From: Schizochytrium sp. CCTCC M209059
Lineage: Eukaryota; Sar; Bigyra; Thraustochytrida; Thraustochytriidae
Assembly (NCBI GenBank): GCA_000818945.1
Contig: KN805385.1
Span: forward strand, 144,001-208,000
Direction: 5' to 3'
Length of the DNA: 64,000 nt
Below, piece after piece: positions 38,648 through 49,752 of the stretch (position 1 is the stretch's first letter; each line of letters begins with the position of its first letter). The position numbers were made by a program, and so were the translations under genes. The notes beneath the pieces are model-generated. The model was not told the DNA's origin. It worked only from the letters and a program-made list of their open reading frames with translations, and made no database searches.

Positions 38648-41600
38648 TTATTCGTCTTTTCTTCTCTTTCGAGCGAGCTCTTTCAGAATGTTCTCCGCTT
38701 GCACTGAGCGATCCGCAAAGGCGCCCTCTGGAGCATGCGGCGAGAGTATGAAAACTTGGTCATCCTCGTACAGCTCCTGAGCTTGCGCCGGGTTCATGCT
38801 TACGTAACGGGAGTAGCTTGTACGGGATGCTTGTTGTCTGCGATTCTTAGAAGGATACATGGCTCGTAAGAGGCCAAGTGGCAGGACACCTTGCCGTCGC
38901 GTGAAGTGCAGGAAAAGATCACCATAAGTCTCTCCAACGTATTCTTTGGGAATAGGTACCTGGTAGAGATTGGAGTCATGGATTGGACCCAATATCGAGG
39001 CAAGCTCTTCGGTGAGCTCCTGCTGGTGGGTGCCGTGATTTGAGGAGATTAGCAGCTGAAGCACCGAGATTAAATGCGGGTTGTAAAAGCTTTGGCAAAT
39101 AACAACGTCGAGCATGGCGGTCGGAAAAATTTGACCACTCGCCAGTAAAGTGTATGTCCGTTCTTCCTGTCGAAGTTGGCTGATTGCATGTTCACCTTTG
39201 AGAGCATGAAAAGCATCTACGAGATCTGCGATCGGTTCTGCCGAGTCGAAAGATTCGCCATCAAGGTTTCGCCTGCTGGAGCCTGAACGAACATGCATTT
39301 CTGACAATATACCCCCCGGCTGGTGTGCAACTGCACCCATTCTTTCAGGGAGGTCGTCGTCATTTCCGAGTAGGTGCAGATTGTCAGAGTTGACAACTTC
39401 GACGATGATGTCGACGCAAGGGTTCATCTGCAGAATCGTTTTGCGCACGAGGATTGCATTCGCATCGACAGTCGTTTGAGCATCGAAGATTTTCCCGCTT
39501 GGCCCTGCTTTAGAGCTTTGAATACCCTTGGTAGCAATAATGACGGTTTTTGCATACGTAATGCCTGCGCGACTCAAATCATCTCCATCGAGAGGCGTGC
39601 CGCGCACGAAAAAGAGGAGGGGAAAAGAGGAAAGCCTTGACCACGCTATTTCTGAAGGTGGCTCTTCTGCCAGAAGAATGATCGGAATCATTTCGCGAAG
39701 GTACTTTAGTCGCAAGGTTTTCACGAAACACACAATGTGATCCATATTGCCCACAACGACAACGTGTTCTCGAACGCTTGGAAGCTCCCTCGCAAGCGAG
39801 ATCTCTACGGTCGCATCCTCAAGACTGACCGCATTTTGTGCCATGATATACTTTTCAATATCCTCGGCCTCCTGCAAGGACTGCGATGCGTTTGCGTCGC
39901 CCGTGAGATCATTCCTCATTGCTGCCCAAAGACCGCCTTGCTGCTTGATCGTGGTGGAAGATTGTTCGTGCGGAGATAAGTTTTCTTCCTGGAAAGCATC
40001 CTCGCTGTGCGTTTGGGTGGAAGAAACAAGGTCTTGCAGTTTGCGTGCCGCTGAGAGCTCGCGCACAAGAATGCTCATGGCCGGATGAGTCGTACGTTGT
40101 GAGATATTTAGAGGCGCTCTGCGCTCGTCTTCAGCGATGACGTAAGCGTGCACGCGGTACATTTCAACATCCGGAATGCGGAATCGACCCGGATTAAGCA
40201 CGACTCGGTAGCGCTGCGAATAAGGTGCTTGGATGTCGATTGCAAAAAGAACAATCCCGAGGCGACGGTGCAAGATTTCGGCGGCCTCGGCAAAAGGAAC
40301 TCCGTTGAAAGCGTTTCCGAGATTGACACGGTAAATTTCATAACTTGCGCCCCGTTTGTAGTCGGCCATCCAGGCAGGTTCACCAAGATGTCGATCTTGA
40401 GAGAGGGCATGTTCACTTTGCAGGGAGCGGAACGACGGGAAAATTTTCCTCTTACTCATGTTGCTTGGTCCCTTATTGTCATGATTTGTTGCCGGAATCT
40501 GCAGCTGATCAAGATCATCGCTCGTAGAAGGCCCATCGTGATCAGACTCCATCGACCCAACGAGGTTGTTCAACATGGTGACAAAGCCGGGACACAAACA
40601 AGATTTTGCGAGAATATCCATCTTGACCTGCTCGATGCTGATGACCTGGTCCACGAGATGACACGGAATACTCGCTCGACTGATATTGAACAAAGCCTTG
40701 CTTTCGGGTCGGATAAATTGCATGCATACGAGAATGTCAGAACGGTGGTGGTGCATGACAAAGCGCTTGAGAGAGAGCGCCTTGAGAATAGCAACAGCAT
40801 CATCGTTGTGCGGTGTATGGGTGAACTTGTTGGCAAGAATAAAGCAGGCACTCGCCGAGGTAACACAGGCTCGAGCGAGGTCACGCGTGCTGAGAGGTGA
40901 TCCGTCCAGATACGTAGTCCTTGCGCGGAACTTCGAAGCCTCCAAGACTCGAAGAACTTCCTCTGACGGACTGCCCTGAATGAGAAAGACAACGTGAAGT
41001 GTCGGGTTACCGTGGTCCGGATGAAAGAGCTCCTTCAAAAAGTCTCTCATGCTCACAGGGTCAAGAAATCCCGTCACGATGACGTGATTAACGTGTGGAG
41101 ATGCGACATATTGGGCTCGTCTGTATATGCTCGTGTTGCCAATGTTTTTGAGGATGATGTTGGTCCATCGAGGTATGTACAAGAGCGTGAGGCAGATGAT
41201 CCCAGTCACGAGCATCTTGCCGGGCACAGTGACCATAGAAATGTCTCCATAGCCCACTGTGGAAAACGTGACGACGAGAAAGTACATGATCTCGTGGTAG
41301 GATAGGGTATCTTCTCGCAAGGGAAGTCGAAAAGTGTTTTCTACGACGAACAGCACGGCCGCCACAAACAGTAACCCCGTGACCCCTTGCAGGATGACCA
41401 AGCCGATTTCCTTCTTTTGTTCTTTGTTTAAATACAGCAGGAGCCGCCGCAGACGCAGAAGTCTGAAAATGCGAAGATAGACGAGGGTGACGCTGAGAAC
41501 AACATATATCCACGGCGCGGTGTCAGTAGAAGAGATGGCACGGAAATTGGACCAAAGTTCTGCGAAGGTGGGCAAGATTGTGACAGCGTCCAGCAGAGCT

Positions 41601-42106
41601 TGCCATGAGAAAATCTGCTCAGTGCGGGAATCAGCGATGAAAAGCCGTAACAAATAGTCTGCGAGGAAAAAGCAACATATCCCGAGATCAAGGTATAGAC
41701 CGATGTCTGACTCTGAATAATATGTGGTGGCTACGACGAGACACACGGAAAGGACCGAAAAGATGCCATTGAAGAGGTCAAGCAAGTACCCCAGGATGGT
41801 CGTTGCCAGATAAACGCGGATGCGCTTGCGCAAGTCTTCGTTTTGCTTGGTTTCGGCGTCAGATTCTGCGTCAATGCCGCTTATTTTACCAACCTTGAAG
41901 GTTGCGCTTTTGGCTCCTTCATCCTTTTTCGAATTTTTTCGCTCTCGGTGTCGTTCAAAGACTTCTTTGGCATTGTCTGCAAGGTCGTCCGATATTGCGT
42001 ACGAAGAGGCTCGATGGCGGGGTTTTGGCGCCATGGAGCGTTTCTTCCCGGTGGTGATTTGTCCGAGTATATTGAAGGCGCTTTTCTCATGAGCTGCGCG
42101 CATCAT
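38648..42106 (-). CDS. BK (Slo)-type potassium channel alpha subunit
   Basis: The frame opens on GTG at 42241; the first ATG gives 1152 residues. The six-TM core has S1 at about 103-128, S2 135-158, S3 167-185, an S4 with spaced arginines (YLRIFRLLRLRRLLLY, about 209-225), S5 236-256, the selectivity filter TVGYGD at 283-288, and S6 about 293-313. Two large cytosolic RCK domains follow, beginning near 340 (HVIVTGFLD) and 785 (HVVVVGNMD). The block ILVCMQFIRPESKALF is characteristic of the BK alpha family. The region matching the calcium bowl (about 905-922) keeps only GNDDDLPE, shorter than the animal Asp run. No extra S0 helix is visible. It is probably a K+ channel of the plasma or vacuolar membrane gated by voltage and/or Ca2+ or another ion; gating is inferred. 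Confidence 0.93.
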   Translation of the reverse strand: MMRAAHEKSAFNILGQITTGKKRSMAPKPRHRASSYAISDDLADNAKEVFERHRERKNSKKDEGAKSATFKVGKISGIDAESDAETKQNEDLRKRIRVYLATTILGYLLDLFNGIFSVLSVCLVVATTYYSESDIGLYLDLGICCFFLADYLLRLFIADSRTEQIFSWQALLDAVTILPTFAELWSNFRAISSTDTAPWIYVVLSVTLVYLRIFRLLRLRRLLLYLNKEQKKEIGLVILQGVTGLLFVAAVLFVVENTFRLPLREDTLSYHEIMYFLVVTFSTVGYGDISMVTVPGKMLVTGIICLTLLYIPRWTNIILKNIGNTSIYRRAQYVASPHVNHVIVTGFLDPVSMRDFLKELFHPDHGNPTLHVVFLIQGSPSEEVLRVLEASKFRARTTYLDGSPLSTRDLARACVTSASACFILANKFTHTPHNDDAVAILKALSLKRFVMHHHRSDILVCMQFIRPESKALFNISRASIPCHLVDQVISIEQVKMDILAKSCLCPGFVTMLNNLVGSMESDHDGPSTSDDLDQLQIPATNHDNKGPSNMSKRKIFPSFRSLQSEHALSQDRHLGEPAWMADYKRGASYEIYRVNLGNAFNGVPFAEAAEILHRRLGIVLFAIDIQAPYSQRYRVVLNPGRFRIPDVEMYRVHAYVIAEDERRAPLNISQRTTHPAMSILVRELSAARKLQDLVSSTQTHSEDAFQEENLSPHEQSSTTIKQQGGLWAAMRNDLTGDANASQSLQEAEDIEKYIMAQNAVSLEDATVEISLARELPSVREHVVVVGNMDHIVCFVKTLRLKYLREMIPIILLAEEPPSEIAWSRLSSFPLLFFVRGTPLDGDDLSRAGITYAKTVIIATKGIQSSKAGPSGKIFDAQTTVDANAILVRKTILQMNPCVDIIVEVVNSDNLHLLGNDDDLPERMGAVAHQPGGILSEMHVRSGSSRRNLDGESFDSAEPIADLVDAFHALKGEHAISQLRQEERTYTLLASGQIFPTAMLDVVICQSFYNPHLISVLQLLISSNHGTHQQELTEELASILGPIHDSNLYQVPIPKEYVGETYGDLFLHFTRRQGVLPLGLLRAMYPSKNRRQQASRTSYSRYVSMNPAQAQELYEDDQVFILSPHAPEGAFADRSVQAENILKELARKRRKDE

Positions 42107-42514
42107 GATGGCTGACGTCTGCCTCTCCAGAAGAGGTCGTGACTTGCTCTGCGTCCCTCCCTCCAGACCGGGCTGGACGAAGCCTCGCCCGGCGTGGGGG
42201 CTGAGACAATCGAGCCGACGCGAGCACGCTCGCGCGTGCACGCTCGGCTGTAGTGGTATTTGTCGAGCCTCTCAATGACCATAGCAATTTTATTCAATAC
42301 AGCGCTCAGTGATAGACTCCTTCCTCTCCTTTGGGGCCTTTGCGAAGTCAGCGAAAGGTGGAGGAAGCGCCGCTTTTGCAAAGCCAGCGAGAAAGGTGGT
42401 GGAAGCGCACACCACGTGACTGATACGAGGCCTACAACGGACAAGACGAAGCTGGTGCTTGGAACGTAGCGGTGACCGGTAAATTAATTTCGGTCTCTGT
42501 AAGAATCGGATGAT

Positions 42515-42648
42515 GCGTTGCGCTACGTTGCGTTGCGTCGCGTTGCGGTGTGGTGCGTTGCGTTGCGTTGCGTTGCGTTGCGCTACCTTGCGTTGCGTCG
42601 CGTTGCGGTGCGGTGCGGTGCGCCGCGTTGCGGTGCAGTGCAGTGCGG
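42515..42648. repeat. GCGTT pentanucleotide array
   Basis: About 26 units of 5 bp are present, mostly GCGTT with GCGTC, GCGGT and GTGCG variants. It lies about 410 bp upstream of the potassium channel ATG. Confidence 0.9.
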
Positions 42649-43642
42649 TAATGCGCTCGTTCGCCAAATACGTATGCCTGACCACTTTCCTGGTTGCTCG
42701 ATCCTGCCTTTGCATTGAAGCAGGCGTCATGGTTATATTAAGCTCTTCTTTATGTACGATTAGTGGCTACATTTTGTCCTGTGAGTAAGTCTTACATCCA
42801 TTGTCGATTCGAGATCGCCTATGCTAAGGTGAACGGATGCAAGGGGTGTGTGTGGGGGGAAGGGGGGGGGTCGTGTGTGAGGCGTATACCACTTGGAAAC
42901 ATAACTTGGCCAAGGTCTCGTTTCAAAGTCGCCACGGGCCATTCGCCGCTGGCCAACTTGAGCCCTGAGCTCTCGCGTGAGGCGAAAATATGGTCTAACG
43001 GACCTCCGGACGGCGGTCTATCTGGTCCATTTTGGCCCGCGACTCGGACTCATCAGTCTCGTCTCACCTTCGAGTCCGCGGCTGCGGGCGGCGGGACTTG
43101 CCCTGGCTATCTCCTTGTCCGCCTCGGGCATCTGGATTCCTCGCGCGCGGGCGGACAGTTGCCGCGCCTCTTTAAAAAACTTGTTTGTTTAATTGTGCTG
43201 TTGTGAAAGTTGTGTGCGTTTTAATGACAATTAAAAATGAATCGATAGTCCCACTATGTCGTTCGACGCCTGCGATCCTGGGCCCACCTCACCCCTTTCG
43301 ACCCTGGAGTCAGTTTTCGTCGCGCAGCGTCATTCAGCCAGCTTGATTGACTTTCCTCGCGTCCGTCCGCGCGGGCGGCTGCAGAATGGAGCTCGCCTGC
43401 CTGCTCGTCCATTCCTCGCGGCATCTCGGGCTCGTCCTCGTTCGCGGCCACGGTGGGACGGGACGGGCGGGCCTCGTGCTCGCTGTCGCTTGCCTTGTCC
43501 ACCTGCGCCTGGTGCGAGACGTCCAACTTCTTCCAGACTGCCCAGGAGCCCTCTCCCTGCTCGTGACTCGCACGGACGCCGGAATCCACTTCCGGAGCAC
43601 CCCATCCTGGCTCACGTGCGCGCAGGCTCTCTCGCCGACCGC

Positions 43643-43672
43643 TCGTCTCGTCTCGTCTCGTCTCGTCTCGTG
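43643..43672. repeat. TCTCG pentanucleotide tract
   Basis: Six units of the TCTCG/GTCTC type are present in non-coding DNA. Confidence 0.9.
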
Positions 43673-44263
43673 TCAGCAATTCAATTGAATCGACTCGGGC
43701 CGCGCTCTCGGGAAGGCTCGCTCGCTCGCTCTATCGCGTTCAGACCGGGACCGCGCCGGAGCCCGCGCCGGCCTCTTCTTTATTTTCTCTCCGCTGCAGT
43801 CTGCAGCTGCGCGCATTCATTCCTCAATCGTCGTCGCCACTCCCTCCTGCCTCCGCGTGCCCCTTCCCGCCTCGGGCTCCAAGCTGGCCCGGCTGCTGGC
43901 TGCTGAAGTGCTGCTTGCACTTGCGTCGACTCATTCGCGCAGGTCAATTCTCGCCTCTACTCGTTCGTCCGGCTGCGCGCTCGTACGATTCCGGCCCAGC
44001 TCTGCCTACCAAAGGCGGCCTGCGAGCCCGGAATCCCGCGCGCCCCGCCTCCCGTCTGCAACCAAGCAGCCTGCCTGCCTGCCTGCCTGCCTGTCTGCCT
44101 GCCTGCCTGTCTGCGACGGCCGAGCGCGTGCGCGCGCGCGCGTGGGACCTGTCGTGGCCGCCGTCGCATCGGCGGCAGCTGTCTCTCCGGGGCCAAGGCA
44201 AGGCGGCGCCAAGCAAGCTATAAGATCGCTCTCGCTCGAAAAGGAAAGAAAGACAGACGCGGG

Positions 44264-44401
44264 GTGGAAAAAGAAAAGGGAAAAAGGGAAAAGGGAAAGA
44301 GGGAAAGAGGGAAAAGGGGAAGAAAAACGAAAAAACCCTTTTCTTTTCTTTTCTTTTTTCCTTTCTTTTCGTTTCTTTCCTTTTCGTTTCTTTTCTTTTC
44401 C
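44264..44401. repeat. Purine tract abutting pyrimidine tract
   Basis: About 70 bp of almost pure A/G (GGGAAA units) change at about 44336 into 66 bp of almost pure C/T (CTTTT units). The two halves are roughly self-complementary, so the element could fold as a long imperfect hairpin or adopt triplex (H-DNA). It lies about 90 bp upstream of the next ATG. Confidence 0.85.
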
Positions 44402-44487
44402 AATCAGGTCCAGGTCCAACGACAAACGAGTTCGTGCGGCGCCGCAGACCCGGAACGGAACTCGGGCGGGCGCCATCTGTCTGCAGC

Positions 44488-45777
44488 ATGACGACCCGCG
44501 TGGACGCGCGACCGCCGCTGCCTGCGATGGAGAGGCCGCGCATGCGCAGGACCACGGAGAGGCAGGGCGGCGTCGGCAGCGCCCTCGCCTGCGCCGCGCA
44601 GCAGAGAACCGCGCTCGCGTCGTGCCCGACGCTCGTGCTGGGGCCCGAGGCGGCCTTGCGCGCGGCCCAGACCCGGACGCAGACGCCGCGCAAGCCCGAG
44701 GGGGCGGAGGGGACCGCGGCGGCGGCGCGCCTCGAGCCGCCAGCGAGCGAGGACGTCAGGCTGCTCCGTAGAGCCTCGGTCGGCCAGCTCGCGTACGCAG
44801 TCAGCAACGTCGAAGGCCGCGCAGGCAGCCGCGAGACCGCCGACTTTCACCAAGCCCAACGCGCCGCGGAGAACGTCCGCTTCGCCGTCAGGCTTCAGAC
44901 CGTGCTGCAGCGAGATGATCGCAGGATCCGGTTTGAAGGCGACAGACCGCGAAGAGCCTCGTCGGGGCGAGTGGAAGAGCGCAAACACGCCGCTTTCAAA
45001 AGACACATGTCCACTTCGGAGGTGCCGCGACAAGTGCCCCGTGACAAGCCGCAAACTCCTCGGACTAGCAGGCCCCGGAGCAGAACACTCAGCTCAAACT
45101 GCCTGCCTCTTCCATCTCCCATCTCTGAGGTTGATAATGCCTCGAGCGGTGGGGCCTCTTGCGAAGGTCATCAGGCGCGGAACGCATCAAGGAGCCGCAG
45201 TCGGAGCCACCTCTGCGTCACAATGACCACGCGCACAGCAATTGGTTCAGCTCCACGACATCAAGCGTCGTCGCTGCGTCAAGCCTCGAACATCAATCAA
45301 GGAATCCAACAACCTGAAACGCATCACCCTCGTCACGTCACCCGGACGCGATGCGAGGATCTCAACAAATGCGGCACGGACGCTGATGACTCTCTTGTAC
45401 TTGACGAGGAGCCGGAGCGCGACCAAGGCCATCTTCACAAAAAATTCGCAAGCAAACAAGAGCGTGTGCTTCGGCATCGCCTCGGCACCACAGCGTGCGT
45501 GCCTCAGCCGGACGCCCTCAATCATGTAGCAGCAGGGACTGCGACGAGTGTCGCATCGTCTTTTCGCGAGCGTCGAGCATCGACTGGCTGCGTTTCGCTT
45601 CGCCGCGAAATGAGCAACCCTCAAGTGCTCCAAAAGAGCATTCAGCTCTGCAATTCACTTCAGCTCGATACTCGACGCGTATCGTTAAAGAGGCGCCCGT
45701 CTTCATCGTGCAAGACTGACTGTGATGCCTCTTCGGAAGCGTCCTCACCTGGGCTAGAACTCTCTCCAGTCGAGTGA
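44488..45777 (+). CDS. Basic Ser/Arg-rich protein, probable kinase target
   Basis: The frame opens on GTG; the first ATG at 44488 gives 429 residues. Family unknown. The protein is mostly disordered in appearance, rich in Arg, Ser, Ala and Thr, with no membrane segment. Its most distinctive feature is four copies of an Arg-Arg-x-Ser motif: RRASVGQ and RRASSGR in the first third, RRASTGC and RRVSLKRRPSSS near the end. These match the protein kinase A consensus. A short SRSRSRS run lies in the middle. The only likely folded part is a helical stretch around HQAQRAAENVRFAVRLQTVL. A regulatory or scaffolding role is a guess. The 5' half has very GC-rich codons compared with the 3' half. Confidence 0.6.
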   Translation: MTTRVDARPPLPAMERPRMRRTTERQGGVGSALACAAQQRTALASCPTLVLGPEAALRAAQTRTQTPRKPEGAEGTAAAARLEPPASEDVRLLRRASVGQLAYAVSNVEGRAGSRETADFHQAQRAAENVRFAVRLQTVLQRDDRRIRFEGDRPRRASSGRVEERKHAAFKRHMSTSEVPRQVPRDKPQTPRTSRPRSRTLSSNCLPLPSPISEVDNASSGGASCEGHQARNASRSRSRSHLCVTMTTRTAIGSAPRHQASSLRQASNINQGIQQPETHHPRHVTRTRCEDLNKCGTDADDSLVLDEEPERDQGHLHKKFASKQERVLRHRLGTTACVPQPDALNHVAAGTATSVASSFRERRASTGCVSLRREMSNPQVLQKSIQLCNSLQLDTRRVSLKRRPSSSCKTDCDASSEASSPGLELSPVE

Positions 45778-46062
45778 GGGAAAGTTTCTTTGAGATTCGC
45801 CAAAGGCGGGCCCATGATCGAAAGTAACATGTGATTTACTGTTCTTCTTCAAACTACCGAACCAAAATCTTTCTTTGGTTGGGTCTTAGATGTGTCTGTA
45901 AAAAGAATTTCTAAACAAGTTGTCACTTGCTCACAACCATTGGCTGGGCACCTACGTTGCGCTAGATTCTCACTGCATACTGAAGAAAGTAAAGCCGAAT
46001 AAATGTCGGAAAGGGATAATGAAACAGAGGAAAATTAATAATAAAACAACGAATTTATGATC

Positions 46063-47838
46063 TCATTCTGAACGCATCTGAGAAATGAGTCCTTCGAAGC
46101 GCGCAACATTGCGCGCGTTCTTGGCCCGCTCATGTGCCAAAGTCTGGCCCAGAACTTGGATTTCGCGCACGCGCTCGCGCGATTCCGCCTCTGCGTGTCT
46201 GAGCTCTGCGCGAAGTCGAGTCTGTACCTCTTGCTCGTTCGTCAGGTCCGCCTGCAGGGCAACTTCTTTCGCAGCCAGCTCATCCTTTTCCTTCCTCAAT
46301 GCGACAAGCGTTTGCTCAAGGACAAATACATTCTCTTCGCTGCGCTGCGCCTCTTGGCGCGCATTCGATGCCTCCTCGCGAGCCCGCTGCAGGTCAGATT
46401 GTACATTTTGCATACGCTGCGCTTGGTCCGCGAGCTTTGCGTCCCGGCGCTGAATCAGCTCGCGAAACTGTTCCATTTCTTTGGCAGCCTGCCCGAGTAA
46501 AGACGTTTTGCGCTCAAGGTCCTTGCGCAAGGGTTCAAGGTCCTCTTGTTCCTGTGCAGTCTCCTCGTAGCTTTCAATGACCCCCTCTTGTTCCTCGATC
46601 GTGACGCGTGCCTCTTGAATCTCGGCCTTGAGGTCTTCGATGCGTCTCTCTGCTTTCTCCAGAGCGCGTTCAAGCTCTGATTGGTCTGAGGCCGCTCGCC
46701 GCATCTCGGCGAGACTTTCGTTCTGATCTCGCAGCATGGCTTCTTTTACCCTGATAGCATCACGCGCTTCCTCGAGCTCATGTTCCAAGCATTGTCGCGC
46801 AGCTGCCGCAGCGGCTGTGACCTTGCGAACCTCTTCCCGAGCAACATCCGCCTCAGCCTGTGCTCGCAATGCATCGGCACGGGCTTCGTCAACGTCTTTG
46901 ACGCGCCGCTCGAGCGAGCGGGTCTCCAGACGTATGGATGCAATCTCTTCAGCGTGTTGCGAAGCCATTTCAGTAATCTTTGCGCGTGCTTCCGCGAGCT
47001 CGTTATCACGAGTTCGTACGACCCCAATGAGACGTTCAAGCTTTTGCTTTTGCTCGCGAATGACACGCAATGCGCCTTGTAGTTCGAGGCAGACGCGCTG
47101 AAGACGCAACTCCTTTGACGCTGTCTGCTCGCGCTCGGCGTCGAGTAGCTTTTGCAACTCCGCCTGGTGTCGAGCCCCCTCGCGAGCTGCTACCTCGGCT
47201 TCCTCTAGCTGGCGTGCCATCGCGCGTTTTTCCTCAGTGGCTCGCGTGTGTGTCTTTTGCGCATCCTCTTTGGCGGAGTCGAGCGCTTGACGAAGGTGCT
47301 GTGCTTCTTCGAGCACGGCTCCGACTCTTTGCTCCAGCGCCAGCGCTTCGGCGGCGCGGTTGCGAGCTTCGGCAGCATGTTCCTCGCGACGAGATTCAGA
47401 AATAGCAAGCTTAGCGGCAAGGGCGTCAGCCCGGCCAGCGAGTTGGTCCTGCGTGAGAGTGGAGGATTCTTGAAAATGGCTCAGACGCTGCGTGAGTGAG
47501 CGTTTTTCCTGAAGCGCGACCTCCAGCTTTTCGGCTAAAGACGCTGCTTCCTGCGATTTAGCGGCGAGCGCGGATCGCGACAAATCGAGATCTGATTCGA
47601 GGGCTCGCAATTTATCCTGGGCGGCTTTAGCGCTGGCGACAGACTCTGCTTCTTTTGACGCTCGAACGTGCCGAAGTTCTTCTTGCGTTGCTGCAAGCTT
47701 GTTCTCTAGCTCAGCGAGAACACGCTCGTTTGCTGCGAGCGATGTCTTTTCCAGTCTTTCAAAGCGCTGCCGCCATGCTTCTTGCTCATGGCTCTCAAGT
47801 CGCTGGCGAAGTAACGAGAGTTCGGCCAAGAAAAACTC

Positions 47839-47888
<50 letters not shown>

Positions 47889-48174
47889 CACGACCGTCCG
47901 ATACATTTTGGAGCCGAAGCAGCGATGCAGATAAATCTAGTGTAGTCGACGTATCGGTGGAGGCGTTTGCTGTTTTCTTGAGATCCATGTCTTTAGTGGG
48001 CCCAATAATCTGATTGCGCTGCTCAAAAGCGTCTTTGTCCGAACATTCCTCGATATCCTCTTTTCTGCCATTTGTGTTATTGCGGTCAATTGGGGAGTCA
48101 GCTCGTGCTTGAGGCGTACATCCCTTCTTACTCTGTGAAGCTGCATTCTCACCGTCCTCATCATCGTTCTCTTT

Positions 48175-48212
<38 letters not shown>

Positions 48213-49752
48213 TGGTCTCGTCCTTAACGCTGCTGTTGTCAGTGTCACCATCACTTCGAACAGCTGACGACACCCCGGATTCTATAGTGCCCACGTTCGC
48301 AGGTGATGCTGAAATACTATCGCTGGTGGACGTTTCTTCGACAACCTCGGCGGTTCCAGTGCTTACCTCGTCATTGCCAGACCTAGCGCGACGGTCGGCC
48401 TCTCGACGCAACAAAACGAGCGTTTCGACGAGGTGACCTACCTTGAGCGATTCATCTCGTCGGCCAGCTCGCCGAAACCGAGCAATCTGTCGCTTTGAAA
48501 CTTCAACTCCACCTGATCGTAAGAGGTCTTGAAACTCTCCGTCCTCGAGGCTGATGCTTCGGGCGAGCTTCCGACTTCCAGCCCATTCTTGAAGAACGTC
48601 AGAAGGGCGACGCGCGTTGTCTGCGTGCCAGTCCGCAAGAATCTGCGCATGCTGCGCATCGCTGAGCATGCGCTGGCGCAAGATGCGAGTATGAATGATG
48701 CGATCGTTTGACGCTGGTTCGACTGCCCATGGATTGTGGACACTCTTTCCCTTTCGTGGTGAAGAGTCCGCATTCTCTTTGAATTGAGAGCGCTCCATGC
48801 GCCGCAAGAAGAGTTCTGCGGCGCGTTGAAAGCGCGGGAGTTCTGGCGCATTCGATGTTGCGGACTTGGCCACATCTAATGGCGAAGTAGAAGAAGAAGA
48901 GGGAGGAGGAATAGGAGGAGGAGGAGAAGAAGATAGAGAAATGCCAACGTGGGCGTCATGAGTCGCATGACGCCCACGACGCACACCTGGCGATACAACG
49001 AGCGCTGTCTCTGCACCCACGTCGATATCCATTTCGCGAACCTGAGGAAGAATGTCTCGTATGTTTTGAGAAAGTTGACGCGTTGTCGTGCAGACGGGAT
49101 TGTCCTCAAGTAAAAGCTTCGAAAGCCCGTCGCAGAGTCGAAGAGGCTCGAGAGCAGAGATTGTCCCGATACGATTCTGACGTAAGTTGAGTATTTCGAG
49201 CTGGCCCAAGACACTGAGGCCCTCGACATCTTCAATGGCGTTGTAAGACAGATCAAGTTCGCGAAGACTTGCGAGCGGAGGGAGGCATCCTGCCGGCAGC
49301 GAGACCAAAAGATTGCTGGCCAAACTGAGAAATAGCAAATGTGAGAGACCAGCCAAGTCGGAGGCTTCAACTTTGCGCACGTCATTCGACGCAAGATTAA
49401 GTCTCCGTAGTGCTCGAAAGTCTGCAATACCGCTCAAAGAAGTAAGCTGATTGCCCTGAAGATTCAGCGTACCGACAAGATGGGCTCGCGCTAGTGTGCT
49501 TGAGGAAAAGCTCCTCTCGACACTGCCTTGCAGGCCTCGGTTGATAAAGCTCCAGTACTCCAACTCCACGACCTCATTGTGAGCCCTCCCTTCTTCTGTT
49601 GCCTCGTCATTCTGCTGTTGCTGTTGATCTTGCTGCTGTCTTGACTGTTCCTCGCTGTCAACCTCGACGTCCTCCGTTGGGTCACGCCCTCGGCTGCCTG
49701 GAAAACCTTGCATGTCTTGCTCGCACTCCGGATCTAAGGCAGCTGTATTCAT
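46063..49752 (-). CDS. Leucine-rich-repeat coiled-coil protein, centriolar type
   Basis: The 1229-residue protein starts at ATG 49752. A Gln/Glu-rich N-terminus leads into about six leucine-rich repeats at residues 92-222 (LNLQGNQLTSLSGIADF, LDLSYNAIEDVEGLS, LNLRQNRIGTISAL), closed by an LRR cap-like DNPVC segment. This SDS22-like arrangement is typical of CEP97, centriolin and LRRCC1. A linker with a 13-residue aspartate run (about 514-526) and a 17-residue glutamine run (about 621-638) follows. From about 640 to the end it is one long coiled coil. Centriole or basal-body function is inferred from architecture only and fits the PACRG gene elsewhere in the window. Orthology to one specific human protein cannot be set. 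Confidence 0.88.
47837..47888 (-). repeat. CAA triplet tract coding polyQ in LRR protein
   Basis: GTT repeats on the + strand encode about 17 consecutive glutamines just before the long coiled coil. Confidence 0.95.
48175..48212 (-). repeat. GAC triplet tract coding polyD in LRR protein
   Basis: GTC repeats on the + strand encode about 13 consecutive aspartates in the linker of the LRR protein. Confidence 0.95.

Larger units (their letters stand above)
42107..44487. other. 2.4-kb divergent spacer
   Basis: This stretch lies between the channel start (-) and the Ser/Arg-rich gene start (+). It carries a GCGTT pentamer array (42515-42648), a TCTCG pentamer run (43643-43672), a CTGC tetramer run (44069-44115) and a purine-to-pyrimidine switch (44264-44401). 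Frames at 43256-43906 (+), 43254-43679 (-) and 43857-44771 (+) overlap on opposite strands. The minus one has a somewhat protein-like charge balance (QVDKASDSEHEARPSRP) but starts on TTG. I do not call a gene. Confidence 0.5.

Noticed and set aside
43254..43679. Minus-strand frame with balanced charge
   Set aside because: It starts on TTG, overlaps a plus-strand frame of similar length and has no recognisable domain.
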